Of a DNA stretch of 64,000 nt, positions 52,805 to 63,937 are shown piece after piece (position 1 is the stretch's first letter; each line of letters opens with the position of its first letter). The notes beneath the pieces are model-generated. The model ran no database searches, had not been told where the DNA came from, and was given only the letters and a program-made list of their open reading frames with translations. The stretch spans positions 15,872,001 to 15,936,000 of the forward strand of contig OZ316891.1 in the NCBI GenBank assembly GCA_973895155.1. Reading direction: 5' to 3'. This stretch comes from Marsupella aquatica. Lineage: Eukaryota > Marchantiophyta. Both the position numbers and the translations under genes were made by a program.

Positions 52805-54220
52805 TAGACGACATAGGAGCTGCAGGAGCAACTCAAGGAAGAAGAGGAGGCAGCCCTGGCCAAGGAGAAGGATTTACCTGGGGGAGAATGGCCAGAGGAC
52901 ATTTGACGGCTTGCAGAAAAACAAAGCAGCCCTCCACCGACGTTAGAAGAGATCCGAAAGACGGCTTGGGAACAAAGGCCGCGGTGGGTGATGCCGATGA
53001 CTACTACTCACTCCACATATGTGCAAGACAGAGCCATGGAGTACGGGGAGATGTGTGGGGAACTTGCGCTCAGCATCTTTGGGGAGGAGTTGGAGCAGGG
53101 ACCTTTTTTCCAGAGGGAGATGTTGGAAAAAAGCCAATTGGAGGAAGCGGTGGCTTTGGAGAGGATGAAGAAGGACAAGGTCATCGAACGGCTTAGGGAG
53201 AAGGAAGCCAAGGCAGAAGACCTGAAGGCGGCCAAGAAAGCCCAAGATGAGTTGCGGATTAAGCGGCATGAGCTCAACATCATGCAGGGGCAACTGGATA
53301 TCGCTAAGTCTGATAATCAGATTATCAAGGATAAATTGACTCAGACCCAAGGGGAGTTGGCCGACACGGTTAAGGAAAATGAGAAATGGAAGCGGGATTT
53401 GAAGGACGCAAAGGAGGTCCACATAGCAACCAGCAATCGGGCCATGGCGAAAACATAGAGGAAGGAGAGGGTGCTGAAGGGGGAGCTCAAGGATCTCCGC
53501 GGAGCCCTTGAGCAGAAGGAGGCCAAGTTAGGGAAATCCTATCAAGGGATTGTTGTGCTACAACAGGAGCTTGCATCCTTGACGGCCAGCTTCAAGGCCG
53601 ACCTGCGTGAGAAGGACAATATGCTCGATCAAACTTAAGCCAAGATGAAGCAGATGGAGTTTGAGGTCATCCGAGAGCTCAACAAGGAGCTGAGAGCAAC
53701 CCAAGGAGAGAGGATTGCCTTACAGAAGGAATTGGAGGAAGTACAGAAGGAGCTAGAGAAGGCGCGCGGGGACCTGGACAAAACATAGGAGGAGTTGGAG
53801 GAAAGCACGCGGAAGTTGGAGAACTTACAACGGCAAGCCGACAACCAAACGGAGCGGCTGAAGAAACAAGCCGCAGTATTTAAGTGCTTGGCCTAATCAG
53901 TTCAAGCTCCAATTGTGGCAACAAGGTTGCCAGGGTTAGTACTAGCCGAGGGACAAGCCACGGCACTCGCACCGATGCCGGATGTAAGTGACAAGGGGAA
54001 AGGACCAGTTGCCAAACAAGGAAAGAAGAAGAAGCGGAAACCTTTCGGGTCAGGGAGCAACGTGGCTTCTCAGGCCACCATGACCAAAGAGGAGAACATG
54101 GCACCGGCCTCAGGCAAGGTCATGGCAGAGGATTCGACTATCCTAGAAGGCGGGGATGGCAAGGCCGAGGCCAGGACGATCATTGATGAAACCATGGTAG
54201 CGGATCCATCACTAGAGCAA
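52805..54220 (+). pseudogene. Element C, long coiled-coil frame with stops
   Basis: One frame reads through ELQEQLKEEEEAALAKEKDL, VIERLREKEAKAEDLKAAKK, RVLKGELKDLRGALEQKEAK and LQKELEEVQKELEKARGDL. It then enters a basic stretch (KQGKKKKRKPFGSGS). Stops interrupt it at 52805, 52814, 52904, 53458, 53637, 53786 and 53895. The heptad pattern continues across each stop, so these are recent point changes in a long coiled-coil protein. Most are TAG. Confidence 0.6.
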
Positions 54221-54224
54221 GCAA

Positions 54225-54247
54225 GGGTTTAGGGTTTAGGGTTTAGG
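54225..54247. repeat. Short interstitial telomere-type run (TTTAGGG)3
   Basis: GGGTTTA occurs three times in tandem, ending in GG. This is the plant-type telomere heptamer. It sits exactly between the coiled-coil frame and the 18-bp minisatellite, and shifts the reading frame from one to the other. Confidence 0.9.
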
Positions 54248-54355
54248 CCGTAGCCGGAGCTGAGGCTGTAGCCAGAGTTGAGGCCATAGCCAGAGCTGAG
54301 GCCGTAGCCGGAGCTGAGGCCGTAGCCGGAGCTGAGGCCGTAGCCAGAGCTGAGG
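54248..54355. repeat. 18-bp minisatellite, six units
   Basis: Six units of the type GCCGTAGCCGGAGCTGAG run in tandem with a few substitutions. In the frame used by the downstream sequence (GGPGQAAGELTRSGAGN) each unit encodes E-A-V-A-G/R-A. In the frame entering from the left it reads as repeated TAG stops. Confidence 0.9.
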
Positions 54356-55480
54356 CCGAAGCCGAGGGTGGACCCGGTCAGGCTGCGGGAGAGTTGACTC
54401 GGTCTGGGGCAGGTAATATGTCAAAAGACGGACCTACAGCAGTGGTTGTGGAGGAAACATTGGGGGCGTCCATTGAGGATCAGCCACCGCTACCATGACG
54501 GTGGTGGAGGGCCGCTCCTTTTAAGGAGGACAGAGTGGAGGGAGGAGGCATGAGTGGGCAAGGCGGGCAAGTTTAGAATTAGGATAAAGACCAAGAGATG
54601 GCCTTGACACTTAGATTAGTGGGATTGCGGATCCACTGGTAAGAGCAACACTTGTGTTCTTGCCTCGTTGTACATAGGTAAATTACAGTTAGGATAGATT
54701 AGGCTTACGCTGCAAGGAATTAGGCGGATCCATTGCCAGGATAAGTTCCTGGGCAACGGGGAGTTCAGGGCCTTCTTCTTTAGCAAGTTTTTAGTGCACC
54801 AGTAGGGTTGGGATCAAGTAGTAAAAGAAGCTCTCAGTTAGTTCTACAGTGACACTTTGTGTATATTCATGTTTCCTCATGCCTAAGAGCTGAATAGAGT
54901 TGGAATCACGGCTTAGTTCGCAGATCTTGTGTATGAGAAGTACTGTTTGTATGGCAAGTGCATGGTATAACTCAATCAGAAGGAGTCATTTTGCTATTTG
55001 TGTGTTGCATTAACTTGTTTGAAGATTGCCCACATCAACCAAGAGAGAAGGGAAGTAAGCAAGGTAGTAAGAGTTGGATGTGTCGAGCTGAGAGAGGTCT
55101 TAGCGGCTAACCCAAGCCAATTGGGGATCATTCTGACGGCGAAATCCAAACATACCTAAAGGAAGACCAGGAGAGGAAGACAAGGGAAGGCATAAAATAG
55201 GTCGGCTATTTATCTCATGACCCGATGAAGGATCTGTCCAGTATATGTGTGTAAAATGTTAGTAGAAGAGATTTAGTAGCGTCCCATGCTGATAAGCCGT
55301 GGAACCGGCCTCGCTAAGAGCGAAACCTACGGGAATCGGCTTGTGCAGGGGGTTTCTTGGGTTTAGGGAGCCATGGGACGCACCACACTAAGTCCTCCCC
55401 GGATGGCCTATCCGGGCTTGGACCATAAGGGAGCTCGGCGTCGGAGTCAATGACGCCGGAGCTAAGTGTCAAGGTAGTCG

Positions 55481-57552
55481 AGTTCCGCGACTCAAGGCCA
55501 TCGTTGGTGTAAAGTAGGTGTAAGCGGTGACCAGGTTACATTGTAACCTTTCATGCCCCTTATGGAGATTCCACGTGTCACCAGGGCGCCTATCCTCATA
55601 AGACTCACGTTCTTATGAAGAATTGACAAGATCATCAATTTTTGTAGCCATTTTCCCCTCTCCTGAATTTGATCTGAAATGACAGCATTCTCTACTGGAT
55701 TCGAACGGCAACAGGTCAGCCAATAGCCCAGCCAAGTTTGTAGCTGCCTTCTCAATCCACCTCCATAACCTCTAGCATTGCAGGTGGTTCAAAATTGCAG
55801 CCACAATTTTGCAGTAGCCATAGCTTCTATCAACTTGTAGCTCTTCCAGTCCTCTTCTTGCATAGTTTCAATTCACAGCAGCATGGATCTTGTTTAGTAC
55901 TAGTGTTGGCTTTCTGATGGCACTCATTTTTGGCTGTCTTGGTAAGGGTTTTCTCTGCCCTGTCTTTTGCCTCTTGTTCTTAGAGCTTTTGTCTCTTAGA
56001 TGGGCCTATGTGTTGGCTGCTTTTGGCCCCCCTTCCCGTGGGTTTTTGTGGGTTTTATTGAATTTTTAATTTTTTTTAAATAGCAACACGTGTTCCAATG
56101 CAAGGTGCTCAAAACCTTGCACCTATATGTATATTTTGTTGGCTGGGCAAAGGATGTCTTGGTGTAGGTTCTCACTCATCCAAATGAATGGAGAGTGAGC
56201 TTGGCCGCCACAATAGTGGCCATGGGCAGGGAGTTGGAAGCGGCCGGCTCCTTCTCCACCTTAGACATGAATTCTTGATAGATGGGATGACTAATGTCTG
56301 GGATGCAATGTTGCCTGACAATTGAGCAGATGGCTCAACTAGATTCCTTTGTGGTGGTGAGCCACTACGTTTTGATGTTACCAAATGATGCAACAATATA
56401 TGCGCTCAGCTTGGAAGACAAAGTGGTGCTAGAAGGTGATAGCTGTGCTAGCCATGCAAAGATTGCGTACAAACAAACAAAGCTCAATAGACCACCCCAA
56501 ATTGCACTTGCCAGAGATGCAATGGGATGACAATCCCACTTGGCCTCAAGGTTTCATCGACAAAATGATCGGATGAGACTGTCAAATGAGGGGAGGAGCA
56601 GGGGCCACTCATCGTTAAATCCCAGTGTTTGTCCAAACCATCATTCAACCCGTAATGAGTATGTCACCATTACCCGATCATAACTTCCCTCGTCTCAGTC
56701 TAAGTCCAAGACTAATTATTACGTACTTCTTTGGCTAAATACTACATACAGCATACGGACATGGATGAGTTACCATATAAGGGACACCCCCATAAGCGTC
56801 ACATGGGTAAAATATGAAACACTCAATCTATTTAGAGTGTCATCAACCATAGAGGTTCAGATTAGGCATTTAAGGACCTAAATATACCTTAGATTTTATC
56901 TTTTTGATAAAACTGTTAAAATATGGCTAGAGTAATTGTCTGGATAGAAAGGGTATTGGGAGAAAAGAGCTAAGCTCCCAATCAATAATGCCCTGGCCAG
57001 TGCAATGTCCCTTTTGGACCGAAGTGGTTACTGATGGAAAATATTTGGACATAAGTGATGACTTGGTCAAGTCATCCACAATGTACTTTTTGGACAGAAA
57101 AGTAAACAGCAACACCCAAGCATATATCTCCATGTTTTTTAATTCCAATCCATCCAAGTTTCTTTAATCCATGGGCGCTTCCTGGACAACCTATCAGGTC
57201 ATCCGAGCTTTAGGGCTAGGTTCCATGGGGCTGGGAGTAAGGAGTACGGATGCTGTCAAAATTTTTAAGTCAATAAGATTGGAGCTTTTCCAGGGACTGA
57301 GGGGTGTACAAATACTATATCAAGGAGTATGATTTTCCCTCACACTCCCTCCTAAAATTCAGGGGTACCCCCTGCCCCTGTATAAGAACAGTACAGGGCA
57401 TTTTCATTGGCTCCTGAGTCAAAATTCATACATTTCAAATACTGTAAACACTTTGGCATACAGTGTATTTGGGCCCTAGGGGATGTCAGATGGAGTGACC
57501 GTACTCCTTACCCCTGGCCCACGGAACCTGGCCCTTAAGCTCCAAAATTCTT
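55481..57552. other. Unassigned stretch before the host gene
   Basis: A frame at 56294-56530 is open but unrecognised. A small hairpin (TGCAAGGT..ACCTTGCA) lies near 56099-56121. The rest shows no coding pattern or repeat. Confidence 0.4.
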
Positions 57553-57672
57553 TTGAGGGTTAATAAAAAACAGCAAAATATTTATTATTTGGATCAAAAA
57601 TGTGTTGGCGGTTGTGTTGTAGCCGAGGCGGCTAATGTTCGTGTTAACTCTTCACCTCGCAGGGTTGATCGT

Positions 57673-57846
57673 ATGGAGGATGTGAGCTCCTTCAAGAGTG
57701 TGTTTACTCGTGCGGAAAAGAAAACAATCAAGTCTAAGGATGGCATGAGCGAGCCAATTGTAGCCTCCGAGGAGGCGCTGCAGCATGTAGTCATGTCGTC
57801 ATATCGGAAGAAGCTAATTCAAGAAGTGCAGCGTAAGCTGCAAAAG
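57673..57846 (+). CDS. Host gene, possible first exon
   Basis: ATG opens MEDVSSFKSVFTRAEKK, and the exon ends EVQRKLQK before a GTAAAC donor. Its link to the downstream exons is by position only. Confidence 0.4.
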
Positions 57847-60800
57847 GTAAACAGTCCACAACGCACTTCTCCTATGAAATGAATTAGTCTCGTGTCTTGT
57901 TGTCCTGCAGAATTGTCCGTTTGTCCGTTTGATTGTTGTGGCTACTCAGCGCGTCCAGTCTCCACTATACGCAGGATTTGTCGTTGAGATATTTTTGGTT
58001 GGAAGTTGTTTCATGTACGGTCGTAGTATCCTTTTGTTATCAATGATGATGATTGAGCGTCATTATTGAGAATTCTGAAAATCGGTTCTCCGGACTTAAT
58101 CAATAGTCTTGAAGACAAAATCGATGTATCAGACTATCTTTCCTTGCAAATGCCTGAAGATTGACGGAGCTCTTGAAAGCTTAAAGGACACTTATTCTCT
58201 TAACCTGTTCTGAGGATTGTGCTACTTTAAATACGTGCCTGAAGTGTAGCCCTAGTCTTAGCAAGGAAACTGCAATTACAAATGAACTGCTGAAGATTAT
58301 CTAGCAACTGTGTATGAATCTATACTGAGCTACTCTGAACCCGGAAGATCTGGCCGTTTGTCTCGTCAATGCTAGCCAAATCTGAGTTTGCTAAGAGCTT
58401 GCCGAGCAGCCAAGGACATAGGAGAGGATAGGTAGAAAGCTGGCTTCAGGGCTCAGCCTCGCTTCACGGCTTGAAAGTTCATAGCAATTTCATTTTCCGA
58501 CACCTGTGTTTTGGTATTTTGCAAGTTTTCCTTTATGTTAGACTTGCCAGATTTCTTTCTGAAAAAATGGTATATGAAGATGCTGCTTCCTTTCTTCTCT
58601 AGCGTTTTGGTTACAGAGTTGATCATTGTACTGGAAATGTGCCTTGTAAACTAGCAATGTAAATGAACCCTATCTGGCCAATGGAATTTGAAACATCACT
58701 ATTTTGGATTGACAGGCAGTGGATCTACCTTCTCAGCGAGGGGATGTATTGCATCAGCTTTTCACTGATATTGCACTTGAGGTGGATTCTCGAGCTAAAG
58801 GTAAAGCTCTTTTTCTGGCTCGTTTTTCTCTTTCCTTTGAGAAATTGGGTATCTTGCTGTTTCTATGGATGGTTACATCAATTTCCGTTGTCCCTAACGG
58901 CTGTGTTGTCTTACTAAATTCCTTTTGGGAATTCCCTCCGCTAGGAGCGTTCTCCAAAATTCTTGGATTACTGAGCTGGGACTATTATTCTGTATTTTTT
59001 TTTAATGTAGTCTAACCTGTTCCTGTCTACAGTACAGCCGTTGTGTATTTCCGTCTTTGTCCCTAAGGCCTACGGTTTAATATGGAATGGTCGTGGGCAC
59101 ATTTTGGCAGCACGACTGTATAGTGAAGAGAACTTTGAGAGTCCCCGACAAAGAGACAGAGAACACCCTCTTTGCTTTTATGAGGTTCTAGCGGAGCATT
59201 ATGCTCGCATTCCAGGTGATGGAGATGCAGCTCTTGCATTGTTTGTGAAGCTGTGGAGCCAGTCTCTGGCCGCTCAAATTTTCACACTTCTTTTCCATAA
59301 GTGGGTGAGTCCAGTTTATCCGCGCATTCATTGGTCTACTAGACATTTTATGATGATTTGAGTGTGCCATATGCTGCTGGGGAATAATGCTTTGAAATAG
59401 TTCTGTCGAAGTGGGACTTGTGTGTTTATGGCTTTTCCTCAATAAGACGTCAACGGAATTATGAACTAATCGTCATTTTAAATAAATGAAGTGCTGCCAC
59501 ATAATTTGATTGACCTTGATCTTTCTTTGGACGCTCTACTGGAGGAAGTTGTTTGAAGTACCGACAGAAGATTCAGATGGATATTTACGTTATTCTACAG
59601 CATTTGTTGAAGGTGCCAGTACCATATTCTGGTAATTTCTTTTCCCATTGGACATTGTGTAAATTGATGTGACCTGTGAAAATTCAGTGTCACTGGTTGT
59701 ACGAACTACTTTCCCTAGTACTTAGACCCGGATCGTACTTAAATTTGAAGTAATTAAAGTGTTACGGACCTTGTGAAATTAAAAAGAATTTACTGAAATG
59801 ATTGTAAATCAATGAAATAGAACTGAGATGAAATAAAGGCAGCCCTTGTGGGTTCTTCGGCAGGATCTGAAAGTAACAATTGCTCCACCAACTGTAGACC
59901 TGTGTAATCTGCCGGGTATGCCATAAATAAGTAGTGGTTGGATGCACCACGCAGTAGACCTCGTTATCCTCTCAGAGGCGGCTCTTAGTGTGTAGTCCTG
60001 TACGACTGAGTGAGAGCTCAACCACAGTGCCTGTTTTATCGTCTAGGGAGGAGAGGTCTGTGTCGGTGCCCTTTGCTAACAGGTCACCAGCAGGTTACAA
60101 GAGACAAAGGTATTAGATTATCCTTCATGAACAGTGTCGCAGCGGAGTCGGTAAGTGCAGATACAGACAAAGAATCAGGTACATCACCAAAAATGGAGGT
60201 ATGGCAAATCCTACTTCTCCGATACAATTTAAAAAATATGTTTCCAGAAGAGTGTCATGTAAACCTGACCAAACTAATCCTTGCTATTGGGTATCAGAAG
60301 ATGCATCAAAGTGCAAGGGCTACCCAATTATAAGTGCTAAAAGCATTCTAGATGTCCCAATCAATAAGAGATGATGATCAGGCCTGACATGTTCATTTGA
60401 ACCTGATGATGCCAGAAAGAAAATCAGGAGAGAGTTATGATCAGAACTGTATGGTCTACTCTGAGAATTTCACGTTACTTGCTGGCCAAAAGATCGCTCG
60501 AAAGGCAAAGGAATTTGTCGGAAATTTTTCTCTGAATATAGCATAAATGAGAATTCACTCTACTCATCACCCAATTATTGTAAGGATAAGAGTAGTGGGT
60601 TTATGTTCCTTTTCATGGTTGGATATGCAGGATTGATATGCAGAGTAATGTGCAACGTTTCTTCTCGTTGTACCATGTGTGTAACACTGCTATCTTGGCT
60701 TGTGGTTTCAGATTTGTTTTATGTGCTTGTCAGCAGAAGGCATAACTCGTTTTAGTTCTGTCTTGGTTCTTGGTTACATGGGACATTAGCCTACTTGAGT

Positions 60801-61790
60801 TTTGATTGTCTATTTGTTTTCCAGGAGATGCATACAGGGTTTGTGTAGTTCACAAGTTGTAGGTCATCAATCCTCAGCAGAGATTATTATGTTGCTAGAA
60901 TTGGGCCATGTTAATATCATGCAAATTCGGATATTTACAGTATACCTTAAATGAGGTCATCATGAATCCGCAGCGGCATTCAAGGTTGCCAACTCAGGTA
61001 CTTGACGGAAGTTCCCTACATCCTAAACATGTCTAGCAGCACCATCTTTTGACTTTTGAAAGTGAGACTGATTTTCTTTCAATCTTCCCACCTGCCTGTT
61101 GATAAATTCTTGTACCAACGATGTGACCGTACTGTCTTTCTTTTCAGGCGCGATGTGAGTTGGTCCTCTTGCTGTCAAGGTTTTTTCTCTTCTATGAACC
61201 CGGTACTGCTGTCACAGGGCTTTCAGGAATTCTTTTGTTCTGTGTGCGGCATTTACCTCCATGCTACCTTCGAGCTATTTTGATTCAGTCAGTTCTCAGT
61301 ATATAGTCGAGGGCTATCTCGTTAAATTTGTCGATGCTTTCTCAGACTTCCCCACTGAATATGAAGTAATAAGAATAGTGTTTTTTCCAGTTATTCGAAG
61401 AATACCATTATCGACATTTACTACCGCTTGAAATGTAAAAATTTGCAATTTTAACAAAAGACTGCTACTGTATACACATGACAATTATTGTTTAATCATG
61501 TTTTTATTTGCCTTTCTCAGCTGCAAGACTTCAGGATTTCTTTGTTCATTTCCCTCCATTTCCGTCAAGCTTGGGACCGGCAGATGTCTTTGTTATTGAA
61601 CTGGCAGACCAGGTGATGAGTCATTTTTCCTACTGAATCATGTGACTTGCTTGGACTGTTTGATTGTTTGATCTGTCGAAGAGAGGTATAAGGAAATTTC
61701 TAAGGACTTTGAATCGTTTGTTGCAGCTGCAAAAGGTCAAAGTTGAGCCGGCATTGTTACATTATCTGAAAAAAGCCGAGGTTCTGAAAG
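57673..61790 (+). CDS. Conserved intron-rich plant gene, function unknown (partial)
   Basis: A series of exons on the plus strand joins in compatible phase, with clear GT..AG borders. From memory, unverified, the text resembles a conserved land-plant protein of unknown function with several hydrophobic segments (Arabidopsis At3g28430-like). Key pieces are DVLHQLFTDIALEVDSRAK, HPLCFYEVLAEHYARIP, LWSQSLAAQIFTLLFHKW, LFEVPTEDSDGYLRYST, ELVLLLSRFFLFYEPG, VEGYLVKFVDAFSDFP, DVFVIELADQ and LQKVKVEPALLHYLKK. Exons are separated by introns of up to about 1.5 kb. The 3' end of the gene is not identified. This is the only convincingly single-copy host gene in the window. Confidence 0.7.
58716..58800 (+). 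CDS. Host gene exon
   Basis: The exon encodes VDLPSQRGDVLHQLFTDIAL and EVDSRAK, with acceptor TTGACAG/GCAG and donor GTAAAG. Confidence 0.65.
59041..59304 (+). CDS. Host gene exon
   Basis: The frame stays open through GLIWNGRGHILAARLYSEEN and CFYEVLAEHYARIPGDGD to LLFHKW at a GTGAGT donor. The true acceptor lies near or within the first 60 bp. Confidence 0.7.
59549..59631 (+). CDS. Host gene exon
   Basis: LFEVPTEDSDGYLRYSTAFV and EGASTIFW end at a GTAATT donor. The start after GGAAG fits the phase of the preceding exon. Confidence 0.65.
61148..61365 (+). CDS. Host gene exon or exon pair
   Basis: After acceptor TCTTTTCAG the frame encodes ARCELVLLLSRFFLFYEPG and CVRHLPPCYLRAILIQ. VEGYLVKFVDAFSDFPTEYE follows in another frame up to a GTAATA donor. 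A frameshift, or an unrecognised splice, separates the two parts near 61290. Confidence 0.55.
61521..61612 (+). CDS. Host gene exon
   Basis: ARLQDFFVHFPPFPSSLG and PADVFVIELADQ lie between TTTCTCAG and GTGATG. The exon ends on a codon boundary. Confidence 0.75.
61727..61790 (+). CDS. Host gene exon
   Basis: LQKVKVEPALLHYLKKAEVL lies between TTGCAG and GTAAAT and is in phase with the preceding exon. Further 3' exons are expected but were not found with confidence. Confidence 0.75.
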
Positions 61791-63204
61791 GTAAATGGCT
61801 TTTGTTAATGTTGGTAACCTATGCTGATAAGCTTCCAGATGAATAAGATCGAAGCGTATTAATTGTGACGTTACTAGAGGTCTTTTGTACTGCCTCTTTC
61901 CAAAATCCCCTTGTGCAGGACGTCCTTGCCATGACTAGTTCTCTTGAAACACACACGAAGTCACTAAAATATCAAGCATTTGAAGTCCTTTAATGACTCC
62001 TAACAGTACATGATTAGCAGAGAAATGAAGTTCGTTAATTTGTCCTTAACTGCAGATGATTAGCAGGGAACTATTGGCTTTGAAAGCTGTAAACTGAAAG
62101 ATGTGGGAAATGGATATTAGAAAACTCAAGATGTATGTGTGGGAGTTTACATAGTTTCATCCAATGTAATGGGGTTGTACAGTCTTCTGGTATTGGGCCT
62201 CAAGCAGCGTCTGGAGGATTATTGCAAGTAGATACGTGAATTATAACCAAAGCTACTCTGGGCTTCCAGTAAAAACGACTAGACAATATGCGAATAGCGG
62301 AAAACCCTCGTAGATTGTGTCCCAGCCAGAAAATTTCAAAATACTTTAAAACTTGTCCAGATTTGGAAATAGCAGCCGGTTTTGTATATAATTTCCAGTC
62401 ATCGGAGCGTCTCTCGGCCTTAAACCTTCGTCAATGCTCACTGACATAACTGTTTCCATCAACGTTCTGTTCTTCCTTTTTGATGCACGATCTTGTCTCT
62501 GTGCACTCAAAACTGTGAACTATCTCAGAATTCTCTCACTGTTCAAAAGGTATCCTATTTATCTCTGGGATATGAAACCAGTCTTCAATTTCCTCTAATA
62601 ATCTTGGAAATGAGTTGGTTTCTGGTTCCCATTGCTGTTCTTTATCCAGAACAGTGCTGGCAAGAATGTGCCATAAGCAAGTCCTTGAGAGTCTCTTAGG
62701 GTGTATTGAATGTCCACCTGGGAGGCCACATGCCGTAAGTGCAGAGACTTTCTTAGCCACATTGCTGATTATTGAGGGATGCTGTTCAGGGTTTATGGGA
62801 ATCTCCTCGCAATTTGTCGCTCACTCTGTCTCTGTACCATCCTTCGACCGTTACTCTTCCACTCCCTAAACGTATGACTCAGCTTGTCTCCAGTGTTGTA
62901 CCTGCTTCCGCGTTGCAGATTATCTGCCCCGATATATAGCGATATCTTTCTTACGATTTTGGAGGACTTGACCTTGGGAAAACTCCAGGCTCTATATTAT
63001 CCTCATCAAAATCTCCGGAATGTCTCTTGAATGGAAGCTAAACTCAGGAATACGTGGCCATATGGTGTCCCCCAAACTTTCAGATAACTATGTATCGATT
63101 GAGGTTCCAAATTCTCCCACACATATAGGCCAACAAGCATATATAAATTTGTATATGTAAGTAAGTAGTTTACGTGTCTCGACGATTGCATTTTTTCTCA
63201 ACCA
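61791..63204. other. Non-coding DNA between host gene exons and the last gene
   Basis: No exon could be assigned. Short open frames at 62493-62869 overlap on both strands and look accidental. Confidence 0.4.
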
Positions 63205-63937
63205 ATGGATAGAGCCGCATGGGGGAACGATTTCTTCAGACACTTGAATTCATGGTGGCATACGGAGGCGTGGCCAGATGATCCCGACTGTTGGATTAAT
63301 TATGAGGCACACAACTTGGACTGTTGGACTAACTCAGCTGCAGATCTGAGGTATGTGCAGACCTGATTTCGGCCGTGCACCTGCTACACTATGTCGTAGA
63401 GGGCATTGGCATACACTCCCTTTCGTCTGGCCTTTTGGCGCCAAGATCGCGCCCCAAATAAAACTCGGCAAATCTATTGAGGGGCATTGAATATTCGTGG
63501 GCAAGGTAGATCTGAAAATTATTTTTGCAGCAACCCAGAGCTCAGCAACTTGAGTGAGATGTCTCCAACCATAGCCCACGTGTGGCTGTCAGCAGCAGAT
63601 GATAGGAGATCTGATGCGTGCGCTTTTTTTCTTATTCATCATTGGGCAACTTTCAGAATCTAGTTTGGTTCCAGACTCAAACGCCGCTCTTGGTGGAGAA
63701 TGATCAAACCTTCTCTATTTGAAGACTAATGAATCTGCCCGGATTAGTCATTTCAAAGGCACCCCCTGTTTCTAAGAAGAAGAAGCTTACTCGCTAATCT
63801 GCAGTTGAGCTATGTCGGATTAACAAAATTAGAACCGTCAACGTGGATATTTTGACGCCAGAAGTGGCTCACTTGAGTCTGAAATTAAGTAGAAAAGCAA
63901 CCACGTCTAGATATATTGGAAGGCTGTTTGAGATCAG
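63205..63937 (+). CDS. Unidentified gene, three putative exons, runs toward the window edge
   Basis: Exon 1 (63205-63350) starts at ATG and encodes MDRAAWGNDFFRHLNSWW and DCWTNSAADL, with a GTATGT donor. Exon 2 starts at 63531 after TTTTTGCAG and continues in phase as SNPELSNLSEMSPTIAHVW; its 3' border near 63617 is unclear. Exon 3 (63805-63937) encodes ELCRINKIRTVNVDILTPEV and TTSRYIGRLFEI, with a GTACGA donor. The matching splice phases make a real gene likely. I do not recognise the family. Confidence 0.5.

Larger units (their letters stand above)
51100..55480 (+). mobile_element. Coiled-coil plant element (copy C), largest copy
   Basis: The order matches copy B: gag-like domain, disordered linker, long coiled coil, basic/acidic end, and a non-coding part in which AACCCAAGCC..GGCGAAATCCAAACATACCTA resembles the segment at 47.7 kb. 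Base composition is clearly more GC-rich than the flanks. At least 11 in-frame stops lie in otherwise continuous text. No pol genes are seen. Confidence 0.62.

Noticed and set aside
51411-53900. TAG reassigned as a sense codon in element C
   Set aside because: The same frames also contain TGA and TAA and frameshifts, and LINE-A uses TAG as a normal ORF2 stop.
56294-56530. Possible gene upstream of the host gene
   Set aside because: The frame is short, lacks a recognised motif and has no exon partner.
62493-62869. Overlapping open frames on both strands
   Set aside because: They conflict with each other, lack splice-compatible borders and have no recognisable sequence.
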